NCBI RefSeq assembly: GCF_003696305.1
Contig: NZ_RFFK01000005.1
Coordinates: 124,001 to 188,000 of the forward strand
DNA length: 64,000 nt
Reading direction: 5' to 3'
Source of the DNA: Pseudomonas sp. AOB-7
Lineage (GTDB): Bacteria > Pseudomonadota > Gammaproteobacteria > Pseudomonadales > Pseudomonadaceae
The number at the start of each line of letters is the position of its first letter. Position 1 is the first letter of the stretch. The notes under the pieces were generated by a model. It saw nothing but the letters and a program-made list of their open reading frames with translations. It made no database searches and was not told where the DNA came from. The position numbers and the translations under genes are program-made. This document shows positions 16,682 through 24,835 of the stretch, one piece after another.

Positions 16682-17803
16682 CTACGCCTTCCCATGCCCC
16701 CGGCCGAAACGCACCAGCTGCATCTCGTGCAGGCGGCTCAGGGTGCGCTGGAAGGCGAAGCCGAGGTAGCCCTGGGTATAGAGCTCGTCCAGCGCCACCT
16801 CGGCCTCGATATACAGCGGCACGCGGCGGTCGTAGCACTCGTCGACCAGAGCGATGAAACGCCGCACCGCGTCGTCGTTGCGTGACAGCGCCGGCAACTG
16901 GCGATCCCCGGCGTCGACCCGTTCGGCGCCGTCCTCGGTGCCGCGGGCGATGCGTCCTTCATGCTGCTCGCTGCCCAGGCAAGGCACCTCGCCCAGCAGG
17001 ATGGCCGGGAAACGCTGGCACAGTTCGATGAAGTCGGGCGCCGCCAGCGGCTGCTGGCACAGGTCGGCGAAGCGGCACCATAGCGCCGCCGGGCTATGGC
17101 CCAAGGTCGGCAACGGGCGGTGCGCCAGCTGGAGCGGTTCATGCAGCAGCGCCTGCCCTGCGGACAAGCGGGCGAATACGCCAGCCAGCGCCTGCGGCTG
17201 GTTCACCCAGTAACGCTGGACTTCTGCGCCCGGGTGCAGACGATGATCCTGCGCGCCATCCACCGCCACCACCCGCATATGCGCCTCGAGCGCGGCGATC
17301 GCCGGCAGGAAGCGCTCGCGGTTGTAACCACCGGCATACAGCTGCTGCGGCGGCTGGTTGGAGGTGGCCACCAGCACCACGCTCTCCTCCACTACCAGGC
17401 TGAGCAGGCGGCCGAGCAGCATGGCATCGCCGATATCGCTGACGAACAGCTCATCGAAGCACAACACCCGCAGCTCGCGCCCCAGCTCCTCGGCCAGCAG
17501 GCGCAGCGGGTCGGGGTTGCCGGTCAGCTGAAACTGGCGGCGATGCACCCACTGCATGAAGTGGTGGAAATGCTGACGCCGCGCCGGCACCCGCAGGGTG
17601 TTGTAGAAGCTGTCCATCAGCCAGGTCTTGCCGCGCCCCACCGGACCCCAGAGGTAGACGCCCAGCGGCCGCCCGCCGCGGTGCACCGCGTCGTGACAGT
17701 CTTGCAGCGCGGAGGCGGCGCGCCGCTGCGCGGCATCGACGACGAAACCGGACGCGAGCGCGCGTTCGTACGCCGCCTGCGGCGAGTCGGGCAACTCCTG
17801 CAT
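16682..17803 (-). CDS. AFG1/ZapE family ATPase
   Basis: P-loop ATPase of 373 residues. Walker A is GPVGRGKT (53-60), Walker B LCFDELFV (114-121), and an ATSNQPP sensor region follows. These are diagnostic of AFG1/ZapE, the family of the divisome-associated ATPase ZapE. The housekeeping zapE of Pseudomonas usually lies elsewhere (near rplM-rpsI as I remember), so this may be a second paralogue. Start 17803 lies 5 bases after the nitrilase-family gene ends, with only a weak ribosome site, suggesting coupled translation. Last gene of a three-gene minus-strand operon. Confidence 0.87.
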   Translation of the reverse strand: MQELPDSPQAAYERALASGFVVDAAQRRAASALQDCHDAVHRGGRPLGVYLWGPVGRGKTWLMDSFYNTLRVPARRQHFHHFMQWVHRRQFQLTGNPDPLRLLAEELGRELRVLCFDELFVSDIGDAMLLGRLLSLVVEESVVLVATSNQPPQQLYAGGYNRERFLPAIAALEAHMRVVAVDGAQDHRLHPGAEVQRYWVNQPQALAGVFARLSAGQALLHEPLQLAHRPLPTLGHSPAALWCRFADLCQQPLAAPDFIELCQRFPAILLGEVPCLGSEQHEGRIARGTEDGAERVDAGDRQLPALSRNDDAVRRFIALVDECYDRRVPLYIEAEVALDELYTQGYLGFAFQRTLSRLHEMQLVRFGRGHGKA

Positions 17804-17808
17804 GGCAC

Positions 17809-18689
17809 TCAACGCAGCAGCAGCCGGCCATCGTCGAACTGCCGCGGCCAGTCGCGACGGGTGAATACCTGACCTTGTTGGCGCAGCCCGCGCACCGCGT
17901 CCAGGTCCAGCTCGGCGATCAGCCAGCGGCTGCGCTGCGGGCACAGCTCGGCGCTTTCGGCGAGCACGCCGCTGGCCGGCATGCCGTAATCGGAGGGCAC
18001 GTAGAGCGCGGCGCGACCGATGTTCTCGTCCAGCGCCGGCGACCAGGGCGCCAGGCCGACGGTGGGCGCCTGCAGCACGGCGATCTGGTTCTCCAGGGCG
18101 CGGGCCTGGGCGCCGATGCGCACACGGTAAAAGCCGGCCTCGGTGTCGGTGCAACTGGGCGCGAGAATCAGGTCCACCCCGGCCTCGGCCAGGGTGCGCG
18201 CCAGCAACGGAAATTCGTTGTCGTAGCAGATCAGGATGCCCAGCTTGCCCAGCACCGTGTCGAAGACCTTGAGCCCGCTGCCCGCCGCAACCTGCCACTG
18301 CTCCAGTTCGAAGCGGGTCATGATCAGCTTGTCCTGACTGCCCAGGCAGCCGTGCGGGCCGAACAGCCAGGCGCGGTTGCGGTAGTGGCCGTCCTCGTCC
18401 AGCACCGGCAGCGAACCCGGTTGCAGATGGATCTTCAGCCGCCGCGCCAGGGCCTCGCACAGCGCCAGCCAACGCGGCAGCAACGGCTGGATGCCGGCGA
18501 TGGAGGCGTGCAGGTCGCCGCGCTCGGCTTCGGGCAGTTGGCCGCTGAGCACCAGGCCGGCGTATTCGGGCAACAGCAGCAGTTCGGCACCCTGCCCCGC
18601 GGCCTCCTCGCACAGCGCGGTCAGGTGCGCGGCGTAGGCCTCCCAGCTCTCGTGCAGGTCGATATGGTATTGGCAGGCGGCGACCCTGA

Positions 18690-18693
<4 letters not shown>
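17809..18693 (-). CDS. Carbon-nitrogen hydrolase (nitrilase superfamily)
   Basis: Cytosolic amidase/nitrilase-fold enzyme of 294 residues. The Glu-Lys-Cys catalytic triad is visible: E43 (LLLPEYA), K122 (SQDKLIMTRFE) and C156 (LICYDNEFP). The substrate is unknown; omega-amidase, ureidopropionase or aliphatic amidase types are all possible. Its ATG overlaps the stop of the upstream acetyltransferase by 4 bases, and the ATPase gene follows 5 bases later, so the three are one transcription unit. Confidence 0.9.
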
Positions 18694-19280
<587 letters not shown>

Positions 19281-19392
19281 GGGGCGTCGCTCGCCAGCAG
19301 CAGGGTGACGCCGGCGGCTATGCCGGCGGGAAGCGGCGAACTTATCATGCGCGCCAGCGAACCACTAAACGGACTACGACAGGAGCGTCTCC

Positions 19393-19791
19393 ATGACCGC
19401 CACCGAACTGCTGCAGGCCTACTACGCCGCCTTCAATGCCGGCGACATGCCCGCCTTCCTCGACCTGCTCAGCGAGGACGTGGTGCACGACATCAACCAG
19501 GGCGAGCGCCAGGTCGGCAAGGCCGCCTTCGCCGCCTTCATGGACAAGATGAACCGCTGCTACCGCGAGCGCCTCACCGACATCGTGCTGATGCAGAATG
19601 CCGACGGCAGCCGCGCCGCCGCCGAATTCGTGGTGCATGGCCAGTACCTGGCCGACGACGAAGGCCTGCCGCCTGCCAATGGCCAGACCTACGTGCTGCC
19701 GGCCGGCGCCTTCTTCGAGATCAAGGCCGGCAAGGTGGCGCGCATCAGCAACTACTACAACCTCAATGACTGGGTGGCGCAAGTAGGCTGA
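19393..19791 (+). CDS. Ketosteroid isomerase-related SnoaL-fold protein
   Basis: Small cone-barrel protein of 132 residues: MTATELLQAYYAAFNAGDMPAFLDLLSEDVVHDINQG followed by SRAAAEFVVHG and ISNYYNLNDW, the NTF2/SnoaL pattern. The family comprises small-molecule isomerases, hydrolases and binding proteins; activity cannot be assigned. An AGGAG site lies upstream. It is on the same strand as the 19918 gene cluster but separated by the cluster's own promoter (19853-19886), so it is probably independent. Confidence 0.82.
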   Translation: MTATELLQAYYAAFNAGDMPAFLDLLSEDVVHDINQGERQVGKAAFAAFMDKMNRCYRERLTDIVLMQNADGSRAAAEFVVHGQYLADDEGLPPANGQTYVLPAGAFFEIKAGKVARISNYYNLNDWVAQVG

Positions 19792-19852
19792 AAGCCCCCC
19801 GCAACGCACGCGCGCCCTGGCCTGCAGGGCCGCTGCAACGATTCTGCAAGCG

Positions 19853-19886
19853 CTTAATAAAGCGTTAAGCCAGCCCACCACACAAT
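19853..19886 (+). promoter_or_regulatory. PmrA/QseB-type response-regulator box and promoter of the 19918 cluster
   Basis: CTTAAT (19853-19858), a 5-base spacer and GTTAAG (19864-19869) form the half-site arrangement bound by PmrA/QseB-type OmpR-family regulators. CACAAT at 19881-19886 is a plausible -10, placing the second half-site over the -35 region. Transcription would start near 19893, 25 bases before the first cluster ATG. The cluster itself encodes a regulator of this class at 24179-24835, so autoregulation is likely. Confidence 0.55.
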
Positions 19887-19917
19887 CGCCCCCAGGTTCA
19901 TCACCGAGGTTCCGAGC

Positions 19918-20607
19918 ATGGAACTACCCTGGGCGCATCATGAGCGTCCCGTGGCCCGAATCGGCCGCGGCGACAGCTTCGAGCTTCACCTGGTCGCCCA
20001 GGGCAGCGCACGTCGCGCTGCCCTGGAACAGTTCATCCGCCGGCGCTTTGCTCTGCAGTACGGCGCACGAGTTCATCAGTTCATGCCCTGCCTGTTCGCT
20101 CTGGAGAATCGGGCCGGGCAGCTGCTCGGTGCTCTGGGTGTGCGCAGTGCAGGCAACGGCCCGCTGTTTCTCGAGCGCTACCTGGACGAGCCGATCCAGA
20201 GCGCCATCGGCGCACGCCTGGGCCGAATCGAGCCCGGCCGTGGCGAATTGGTGGAAGTGGGCAACCTGGCCGCCGACAGCCCCGGTGCAGCGCGCCTGCT
20301 GATCGTCGCGCTGACCGACCTGCTGGTGGCGCTGGGCTTTTGCTGGGTCGCCTTCACCGGCACGCCGACCCTGCTCAACAGCTTCCAGCGCCTGGGGCTG
20401 GCGCCCATCGCCCTGGGTCAGGCCAACCCCAGGTGCATGGGCGAGGAACTGGCCGACTGGGGCAGCTATTACGACAGCCGCCCCCTGGTGATGGCCGGCG
20501 ATATCCGCGGCGGTCATCAGCGCCTGTTGCAGCTGGGCGCCTACCCACGCCTCGGCCACCAGCCGCTCTACGCCCTGGAGGACATGCCTGATGTGCGCTG
20601 CAGTTGA
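19918..20607 (+). CDS. Thermostable hemolysin family protein (GNAT-like acyltransferase fold)
   Basis: Protein of 229 residues of the T_hemolysin family, named after a Vibrio protein. It has no signal peptide. ELVEVGNLAADSPGAARLL (111-128) and the following LNSFQRLGLAP resemble the core of GNAT and LuxI-type autoinducer synthases, with EVGNLA matching the ESRF/ESRLAV strand. An intracellular acyl-transfer role is therefore more plausible than haemolysis; this is inference. First gene of a compact unit. Its 3' end overlaps the adenylating-enzyme gene by 17 bases. Confidence 0.78.
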   Translation: MELPWAHHERPVARIGRGDSFELHLVAQGSARRAALEQFIRRRFALQYGARVHQFMPCLFALENRAGQLLGALGVRSAGNGPLFLERYLDEPIQSAIGARLGRIEPGRGELVEVGNLAADSPGAARLLIVALTDLLVALGFCWVAFTGTPTLLNSFQRLGLAPIALGQANPRCMGEELADWGSYYDSRPLVMAGDIRGGHQRLLQLGAYPRLGHQPLYALEDMPDVRCS

Positions 20608-22039
20608 GGCCTTCTTCGCGCGCCTGGCGCAGCATGGCGAGCGTGTCGCGCTGGTCGAAGGTGAACGCACACTGAGCTACACCAAGCTGCTCGCAGCCGT
20701 GACGCCCCGTAGCAGATATCTGAGCGCACAGGGTGCCCGCCGCGTGGCGCTGGCCCTGGACAACGGCATCGACTGGGTGCTGTGGGATCTGGCGGCGCTG
20801 CACGCCGGCCTGGTCTGCGTACCGCTGCCGGCGTTCTTCTCTGCCGAGCAGCAGCGTCACGTGCTCGACAGCGCCGGCATCGACTGTCTGATCGGTGCTG
20901 GCGCCCCAGGTTTCACCAGCGTGGAGGGCGATATCCATCGCCGCTCGGTGGCGCACCCCGCCGCGCTGCATGCCAACACCTGCAAGATCACCTACACCTC
21001 CGGCACCACCGGCCAGCCCAAGGGGGTGTGCCTGGATCTGGATACGCAGCTGGCGGTGGCCGGCAGCCTGCTCGAGGCCAGCGCCAGCCGCGAGGTGCAG
21101 CGGCACCTGTGCATCCTGCCGCTGGCGACCCTGCTGGAGAACATCGCCGGCGTCTACGCGCCGCTGCTGGCCGGCGCGCGGGTCGAACTGATGCCCATGG
21201 CACAGATCGGCCTCACCGGCGCCAGCGGCTTCGACCTGGCGCGCTTTCTCCAGGCACTGCAGGCGGCCCAGCCGCACAGCCTGATCCTGCTGCCGCAATT
21301 GCTGCTGGCCCTGGTCAGCGCCGCCGAACGCCAGTTGCCGCTGCCGGGTTCGCTGCGCTTCGTCGCCGTCGGTGGCGGCCGGGTCGCCGCGCAGTTGCTG
21401 GAGCGGGCCGATGCCCTCGGTCTACCGATCTTCGAGGGCTACGGCCTGTCCGAATGCGCCTCGGTGGTGTGCCTGAACACGCCCGAGCAGCGCCGCATCG
21501 GCAGCACCGGCAAGCCGCTCGGCCACCTGCAGGTGAGGCTGGCCGACGACGGCGAGGTACTGGTCAAGGACGCGCGCATGCTCGGTTACCTCGGCGAGCC
21601 GGCGCCGCAAGGCGAATGGCTGGGCAGCGGCGACCTCGGGCATTTCGAGGACGGTTTCCTGGTGCTGCACGGGCGCAAGAAGCATCAGTTCATCACCGCC
21701 TACGGGCGCAACGTCAACCCGGAATGGGTCGAGGCCGAGCTGGTGCAGCAGTTGCCCATCGCCCAGGCCTGGCTGCACGGCGAAGCGCTGCCGGGCAACG
21801 TCGCGGTGCTGGTGCCGCGCGTCGCCAATACCCCCGACGCGCAGCTGCAGGCTGCCGTCGACGAAGTCAATCACGGCCTGCCGGACTACGCCCGCGTGCA
21901 CCGCTGGCTGCGCGCCGAGGCCCCGTTCAACGCGAGCAACGAGTTGGCCACGGCCAACGGTCGGTTGCGCCGCGCCGCCCTGTTCACCCATTACCAAAGC
22001 GCCATCCATGAGCTGATGGCAGAAGGAGTACCCGCATGA
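20591..22039 (+). CDS. AMP-binding (acyl-adenylating) enzyme
   Basis: ANL-superfamily enzyme of 482 residues. The P-loop motif TSGTTGQPKG is at 136-145, the A5 motif YGLSE at 284-288, the A7-like SGDLG at 346-350, and the hinge region GRKKHQFITAYGRNVNPEWVE (361-381) resembles long-chain acyl-CoA ligases. The conserved A10 lysine of the C-terminal lid is replaced by Arg458 in ATANGRLRR, so the adenylation half-reaction may be altered. It probably activates a fatty acid for its neighbours. Overlaps the genes on both sides (17 and 4 bases), so all are translationally coupled. Confidence 0.88.
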   Translation: MCAAVEAFFARLAQHGERVALVEGERTLSYTKLLAAVTPRSRYLSAQGARRVALALDNGIDWVLWDLAALHAGLVCVPLPAFFSAEQQRHVLDSAGIDCLIGAGAPGFTSVEGDIHRRSVAHPAALHANTCKITYTSGTTGQPKGVCLDLDTQLAVAGSLLEASASREVQRHLCILPLATLLENIAGVYAPLLAGARVELMPMAQIGLTGASGFDLARFLQALQAAQPHSLILLPQLLLALVSAAERQLPLPGSLRFVAVGGGRVAAQLLERADALGLPIFEGYGLSECASVVCLNTPEQRRIGSTGKPLGHLQVRLADDGEVLVKDARMLGYLGEPAPQGEWLGSGDLGHFEDGFLVLHGRKKHQFITAYGRNVNPEWVEAELVQQLPIAQAWLHGEALPGNVAVLVPRVANTPDAQLQAAVDEVNHGLPDYARVHRWLRAEAPFNASNELATANGRLRRAALFTHYQSAIHELMAEGVPA

Positions 22040-22695
22040 GTTTCTATGAATCCCTGCTGAGCCAGACCCAGCGTGAGCGCGACTACCTGCTCGGCGCGCC
22101 GATCATCCAGCAGGCCATGACCGGTCGGGTCGCCCTGCACAGCTACATCGCCTTCCTCACCGAGGCCTACCACCACGTCAAGCACACCGTGCCGCTGCTG
22201 ATGGCCTGCGGTGCGCGCCTGCCGGAACGCCTGGAATGGCTGCGCGAAGCCATCGCCGAGTACATCGAGGAGGAAACCGGCCACCAGGAGTGGGTGCTGG
22301 GCGACATCGCCGCCTGCGGTGCCGATAAGGAAGCGGTGCGCAACGGCACACCGCGCCTGTCCACCGAACTGATGGTGGCCTACGTCTACGACCGCATCGC
22401 CCGACACAATCCGGTGAGCTTCTTCGGCATGGTCAACGTGCTCGAAGGCACCAGCATCGCCCTGGCCACCCAGGCCGCCGGCATCATTCAGGACAAACTG
22501 CAACTGCCGAACCAGGCCTTCAGCTACCTCAACTCCCACGGCAGCCTGGACCTGGAGCACATCGAGTTCTTCAAGAAGCTGATGAACCGCCTGGACAACG
22601 ATGATGACAAGGCCGCCGTGGTGCATACCGCGAAGGTCGTCTATCGCCTCTACGGCGACATGTTCCGCAGCCTGCCGCTGGCCGGCGAGGAGTAA
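22036..22695 (+). CDS. Heme-oxygenase-like diiron oxidase (TenA-like fold)
   Basis: All-helical protein of 219 residues that automated annotation often calls a TenA regulator. It has the metal-ligand pattern of heme-oxygenase-like diiron oxidases (UndA and CADD families): E80-x2-H83 (EETGHQEW), E137 (NVLEGTS) and H168-x3-D172-x2-H175 (SHGSLDLEH). It would use iron and oxygen on a substrate, perhaps the fatty acyl group activated by the preceding enzyme. The ATG overlaps the ligase stop by 4 bases, and the dehydrogenase gene follows after 4. Exact chemistry cannot be predicted. Confidence 0.82.
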   Translation: MSFYESLLSQTQRERDYLLGAPIIQQAMTGRVALHSYIAFLTEAYHHVKHTVPLLMACGARLPERLEWLREAIAEYIEEETGHQEWVLGDIAACGADKEAVRNGTPRLSTELMVAYVYDRIARHNPVSFFGMVNVLEGTSIALATQAAGIIQDKLQLPNQAFSYLNSHGSLDLEHIEFFKKLMNRLDNDDDKAAVVHTAKVVYRLYGDMFRSLPLAGEE

Positions 22696-22699
22696 GTTC

Positions 22700-23491
22700 A
22701 TGCAACCGACGGATTGCCGTGTCCTGCTTACCGGCGCCAGCGGCGGCATCGGCCTGGCCCTGGCGCAGCGTCTGGCCAGCGAAGGTGCCCATCTGCTGCT
22801 GGTGGGCCGTCGCCTGGAACCGCTACAGCCGCTGCAACAACGCTTCCCCCAGCACGTGCAACTGCTGCAGGCCGATATCGCCAGCCGCACCGGGCGTAAT
22901 GCGCTGGTCGCTGCAGCGCAGAACTTCGGCGGCCTCAACTGCCTGATCAACGCCGCTGGGGTCAACCGCTTCGGCCTGCTCGATCAGCAGGACGAGCAGC
23001 AGATCGCCGAGCTGATCGACCTCAACGTCACCGCCACGCTGCAGCTGACCCAACGCCTGCTGCCGCTGCTACGCGCCCAGCGGCGCGCCCTGGTGATCAA
23101 TGTCGGCTCCACCTTCGGCGCCATCGGCTACCCCGGTTTCGCCGCCTACTGCGCCAGCAAGTTCGCCCTGCGCGGCTTCTCCGAGGCGCTGCGCCGCGAG
23201 CTGGCCGACACCCACGTGCGCGTCCTCTACTTCGCCCCGCGCGCCACCCGCACCTCGATGAACGCCCCCAGCGTGGTGGCGATGAACGATGAGCTGGGCG
23301 TGGCCATGGACGACCCCGCACAGGTGGCCGAGGAACTGCTCGACACCATCCGCCGCGAGCAGGAGGAACGTCACCTGGGCTGGCCGGAACGCCTGTTCGT
23401 GCGCCTCAACGGTCTGCTGCCGCGCGTGGTCGACCAGGCCCTGCGCAAGCAGTTGCCGATCATTCAACGCTTTGCCCGCCACAAGCACTGA
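22700..23491 (+). CDS. Short-chain dehydrogenase/reductase
   Basis: Classical SDR of 263 residues: cofactor motif TGASGGIG (11-18), NAAG (84-87), and catalytic Ser137 (NVGSTFG), Tyr150 and Lys154 (YCASK). The G-R-R after beta-2 (VGRRLEP) favours NADP(H). A C-terminal extension (LGWPERLFVRLNGLLPRVVDQAL) is typical of SDRs acting on long-chain lipids. A GAGGAG site overlapping the previous stop selects this ATG. It would reduce or oxidise the product of the diiron enzyme. Confidence 0.88.
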   Translation: MQPTDCRVLLTGASGGIGLALAQRLASEGAHLLLVGRRLEPLQPLQQRFPQHVQLLQADIASRTGRNALVAAAQNFGGLNCLINAAGVNRFGLLDQQDEQQIAELIDLNVTATLQLTQRLLPLLRAQRRALVINVGSTFGAIGYPGFAAYCASKFALRGFSEALRRELADTHVRVLYFAPRATRTSMNAPSVVAMNDELGVAMDDPAQVAEELLDTIRREQEERHLGWPERLFVRLNGLLPRVVDQALRKQLPIIQRFARHKH

Positions 23492-23502
23492 GGAGATTGC
23501 CC

Positions 23503-24153
23503 GTGAACGCATTTCGCCCCCTGATCATCGCCGCGCTCGGCTGCACCGCCCTGCCCGCCTTCGCCCTCAGTGACAACGGCCAGATCCAGTTGCAGCAGTT
23601 GCAGACGCGCTGGGCCGAGATCCACTACCAGACGCCGGAGAAGCAGCGCGAAGAGGCCTTCGCCACACTCGTCACGCAGGCCGACGCGGCGCTGGCCAGC
23701 GAGCCCAAGGCGCCGGAGCTGCTGATCTGGCGCGGCATCATCCTCAGCACCCAGGCCGGCGCCAAAGGTGGCCTCGGCGCCCTGCGCCTGGTCAAGGAGG
23801 CCAAGGCCAGCCTGGAACAGGCGCTTACCATCGACCCGCAGGCCCTGGCCGGCTCGGCCTACACCAGCCTCGGCAGCCTCTACTACCAGGTACCCGGCTG
23901 GCCGATCGGCTTCGGTGACGACCAACAGGCCGAGAAGATGCTCAAGCAGGCGCTGGCGATCAACCCGGACGGTATCGACCCGAACTACTTCTACGGCGAC
24001 TTCCTGCAACGGCAGAAACGCTACGAGGAAGCCCGCGCCGCGCTGGAAAAAACCCTGGCCGCCAAGGATCGCCCCGGCCGCGAACTGGCCGACCAGGGGC
24101 GCCGCGCCGAAGCCAAGGCGCTTTTGCAGCAGGTCGAGAGTAAACTCCGGTAG
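23503..24153 (+). CDS. Periplasmic TPR-like protein of the 19918 cluster
   Basis: Exported protein of 216 residues with a signal peptide MNAFRPLIIAALGCTALPAFA and helical repeats of TPR type (KASLEQALTIDPQALAGSAYTSL, EKMLKQALAINPDG, RYEEARAALEKTL). The GTG at 23503 lies 7 bases after AGGAG; a TTG at 23497 is too close to that site. The 11-base gap from the dehydrogenase gene puts it in the same operon. Possibly a periplasmic partner or sensor adaptor for the kinase encoded two genes later; inference only. Confidence 0.75.
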   Translation: MNAFRPLIIAALGCTALPAFALSDNGQIQLQQLQTRWAEIHYQTPEKQREEAFATLVTQADAALASEPKAPELLIWRGIILSTQAGAKGGLGALRLVKEAKASLEQALTIDPQALAGSAYTSLGSLYYQVPGWPIGFGDDQQAEKMLKQALAINPDGIDPNYFYGDFLQRQKRYEEARAALEKTLAAKDRPGRELADQGRRAEAKALLQQVESKLR

Positions 24154-24178
24154 TTCGGCCCCCCCTGCAGGAGTTGCC

Positions 24179-24835
24179 ATGCGCATTCTTCTCGTCGAAG
24201 ACGATCAGGCCCTGGGCGAAGGCATTCGCACCGCGCTGAAACCCGAAGGCTACACCGTGGACTGGCTGCAGGACGGCGCCAGCGCCCTGCATGCGCTGAG
24301 CCACGAGAGTTTCGAGCTGGTCATCCTCGACCTCGGCCTGCCGCGCATGGACGGCCTGCAGGTGCTCAAGCACCTGCGCGCCGCCGCCAACCCGGTGCCG
24401 GTGCTGGTGCTGACCGCCCGCGACGCCACCAGCGACCGCATCGCCGGCCTTGATGCCGGCGCCGACGACTACCTGATCAAACCCTTCGACGTCGCCGAAC
24501 TCAAGGCCCGCCTGCGTGCCCTGCTGCGGCGCAGCTTCCAGCGTCCACAGCCGGCGCTGGAGTACCGCGGCATTCGCCTCGATCCGGCCAGCCAGCGGGT
24601 CGAATACCAGGGCCAGGCCATCAATCTGCCGCGCAAGGAATTTCTTCTGCTGCACGAAATGCTGATCCAGCCTGGACGCGTGCTGACGCGCGACAAGCTG
24701 CAACAGGCACTCTATGGCTGGGACGAAGAGGTGGAGAGCAATGCCCTGGAAGTGCACGTGCATCACCTGCGCAAGAAGTTCTTCCCGGAGCTGATCCGCA
24801 CCGTGCGTGGCGTCGGCTATCTGGTGGACAAATGA
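24179..24835 (+). CDS. OmpR/PhoB family response regulator (PmrA/QseB type)
   Basis: Regulator of 218 residues. The receiver domain has D8/D9, phospho-acceptor D51 (VILDLGLPRMDG), T79 and K101 (DYLIKPFD). The C-terminal winged helix has FLLLHEMLIQPGRVLTRDKL and VEVHVHHLRKK-like recognition residues. Closest in type to PmrA/QseB/TctD. The ATG follows CAGGAG. Its gene overlaps the kinase gene by 4 bases. The half-site pair before the cluster (19853-19869) matches the box bound by this class. Confidence 0.92.
   Translation: MRILLVEDDQALGEGIRTALKPEGYTVDWLQDGASALHALSHESFELVILDLGLPRMDGLQVLKHLRAAANPVPVLVLTARDATSDRIAGLDAGADDYLIKPFDVAELKARLRALLRRSFQRPQPALEYRGIRLDPASQRVEYQGQAINLPRKEFLLLHEMLIQPGRVLTRDKLQQALYGWDEEVESNALEVHVHHLRKKFFPELIRTVRGVGYLVDK

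Noticed and set aside
19918..20607. Reading the T_hemolysin protein as a secreted haemolysin/virulence toxin
   Set aside because: No signal peptide or secretion signal, a GNAT/LuxI-like core motif, and location in a biosynthetic-type operon argue for an intracellular enzyme. The family name is historical.
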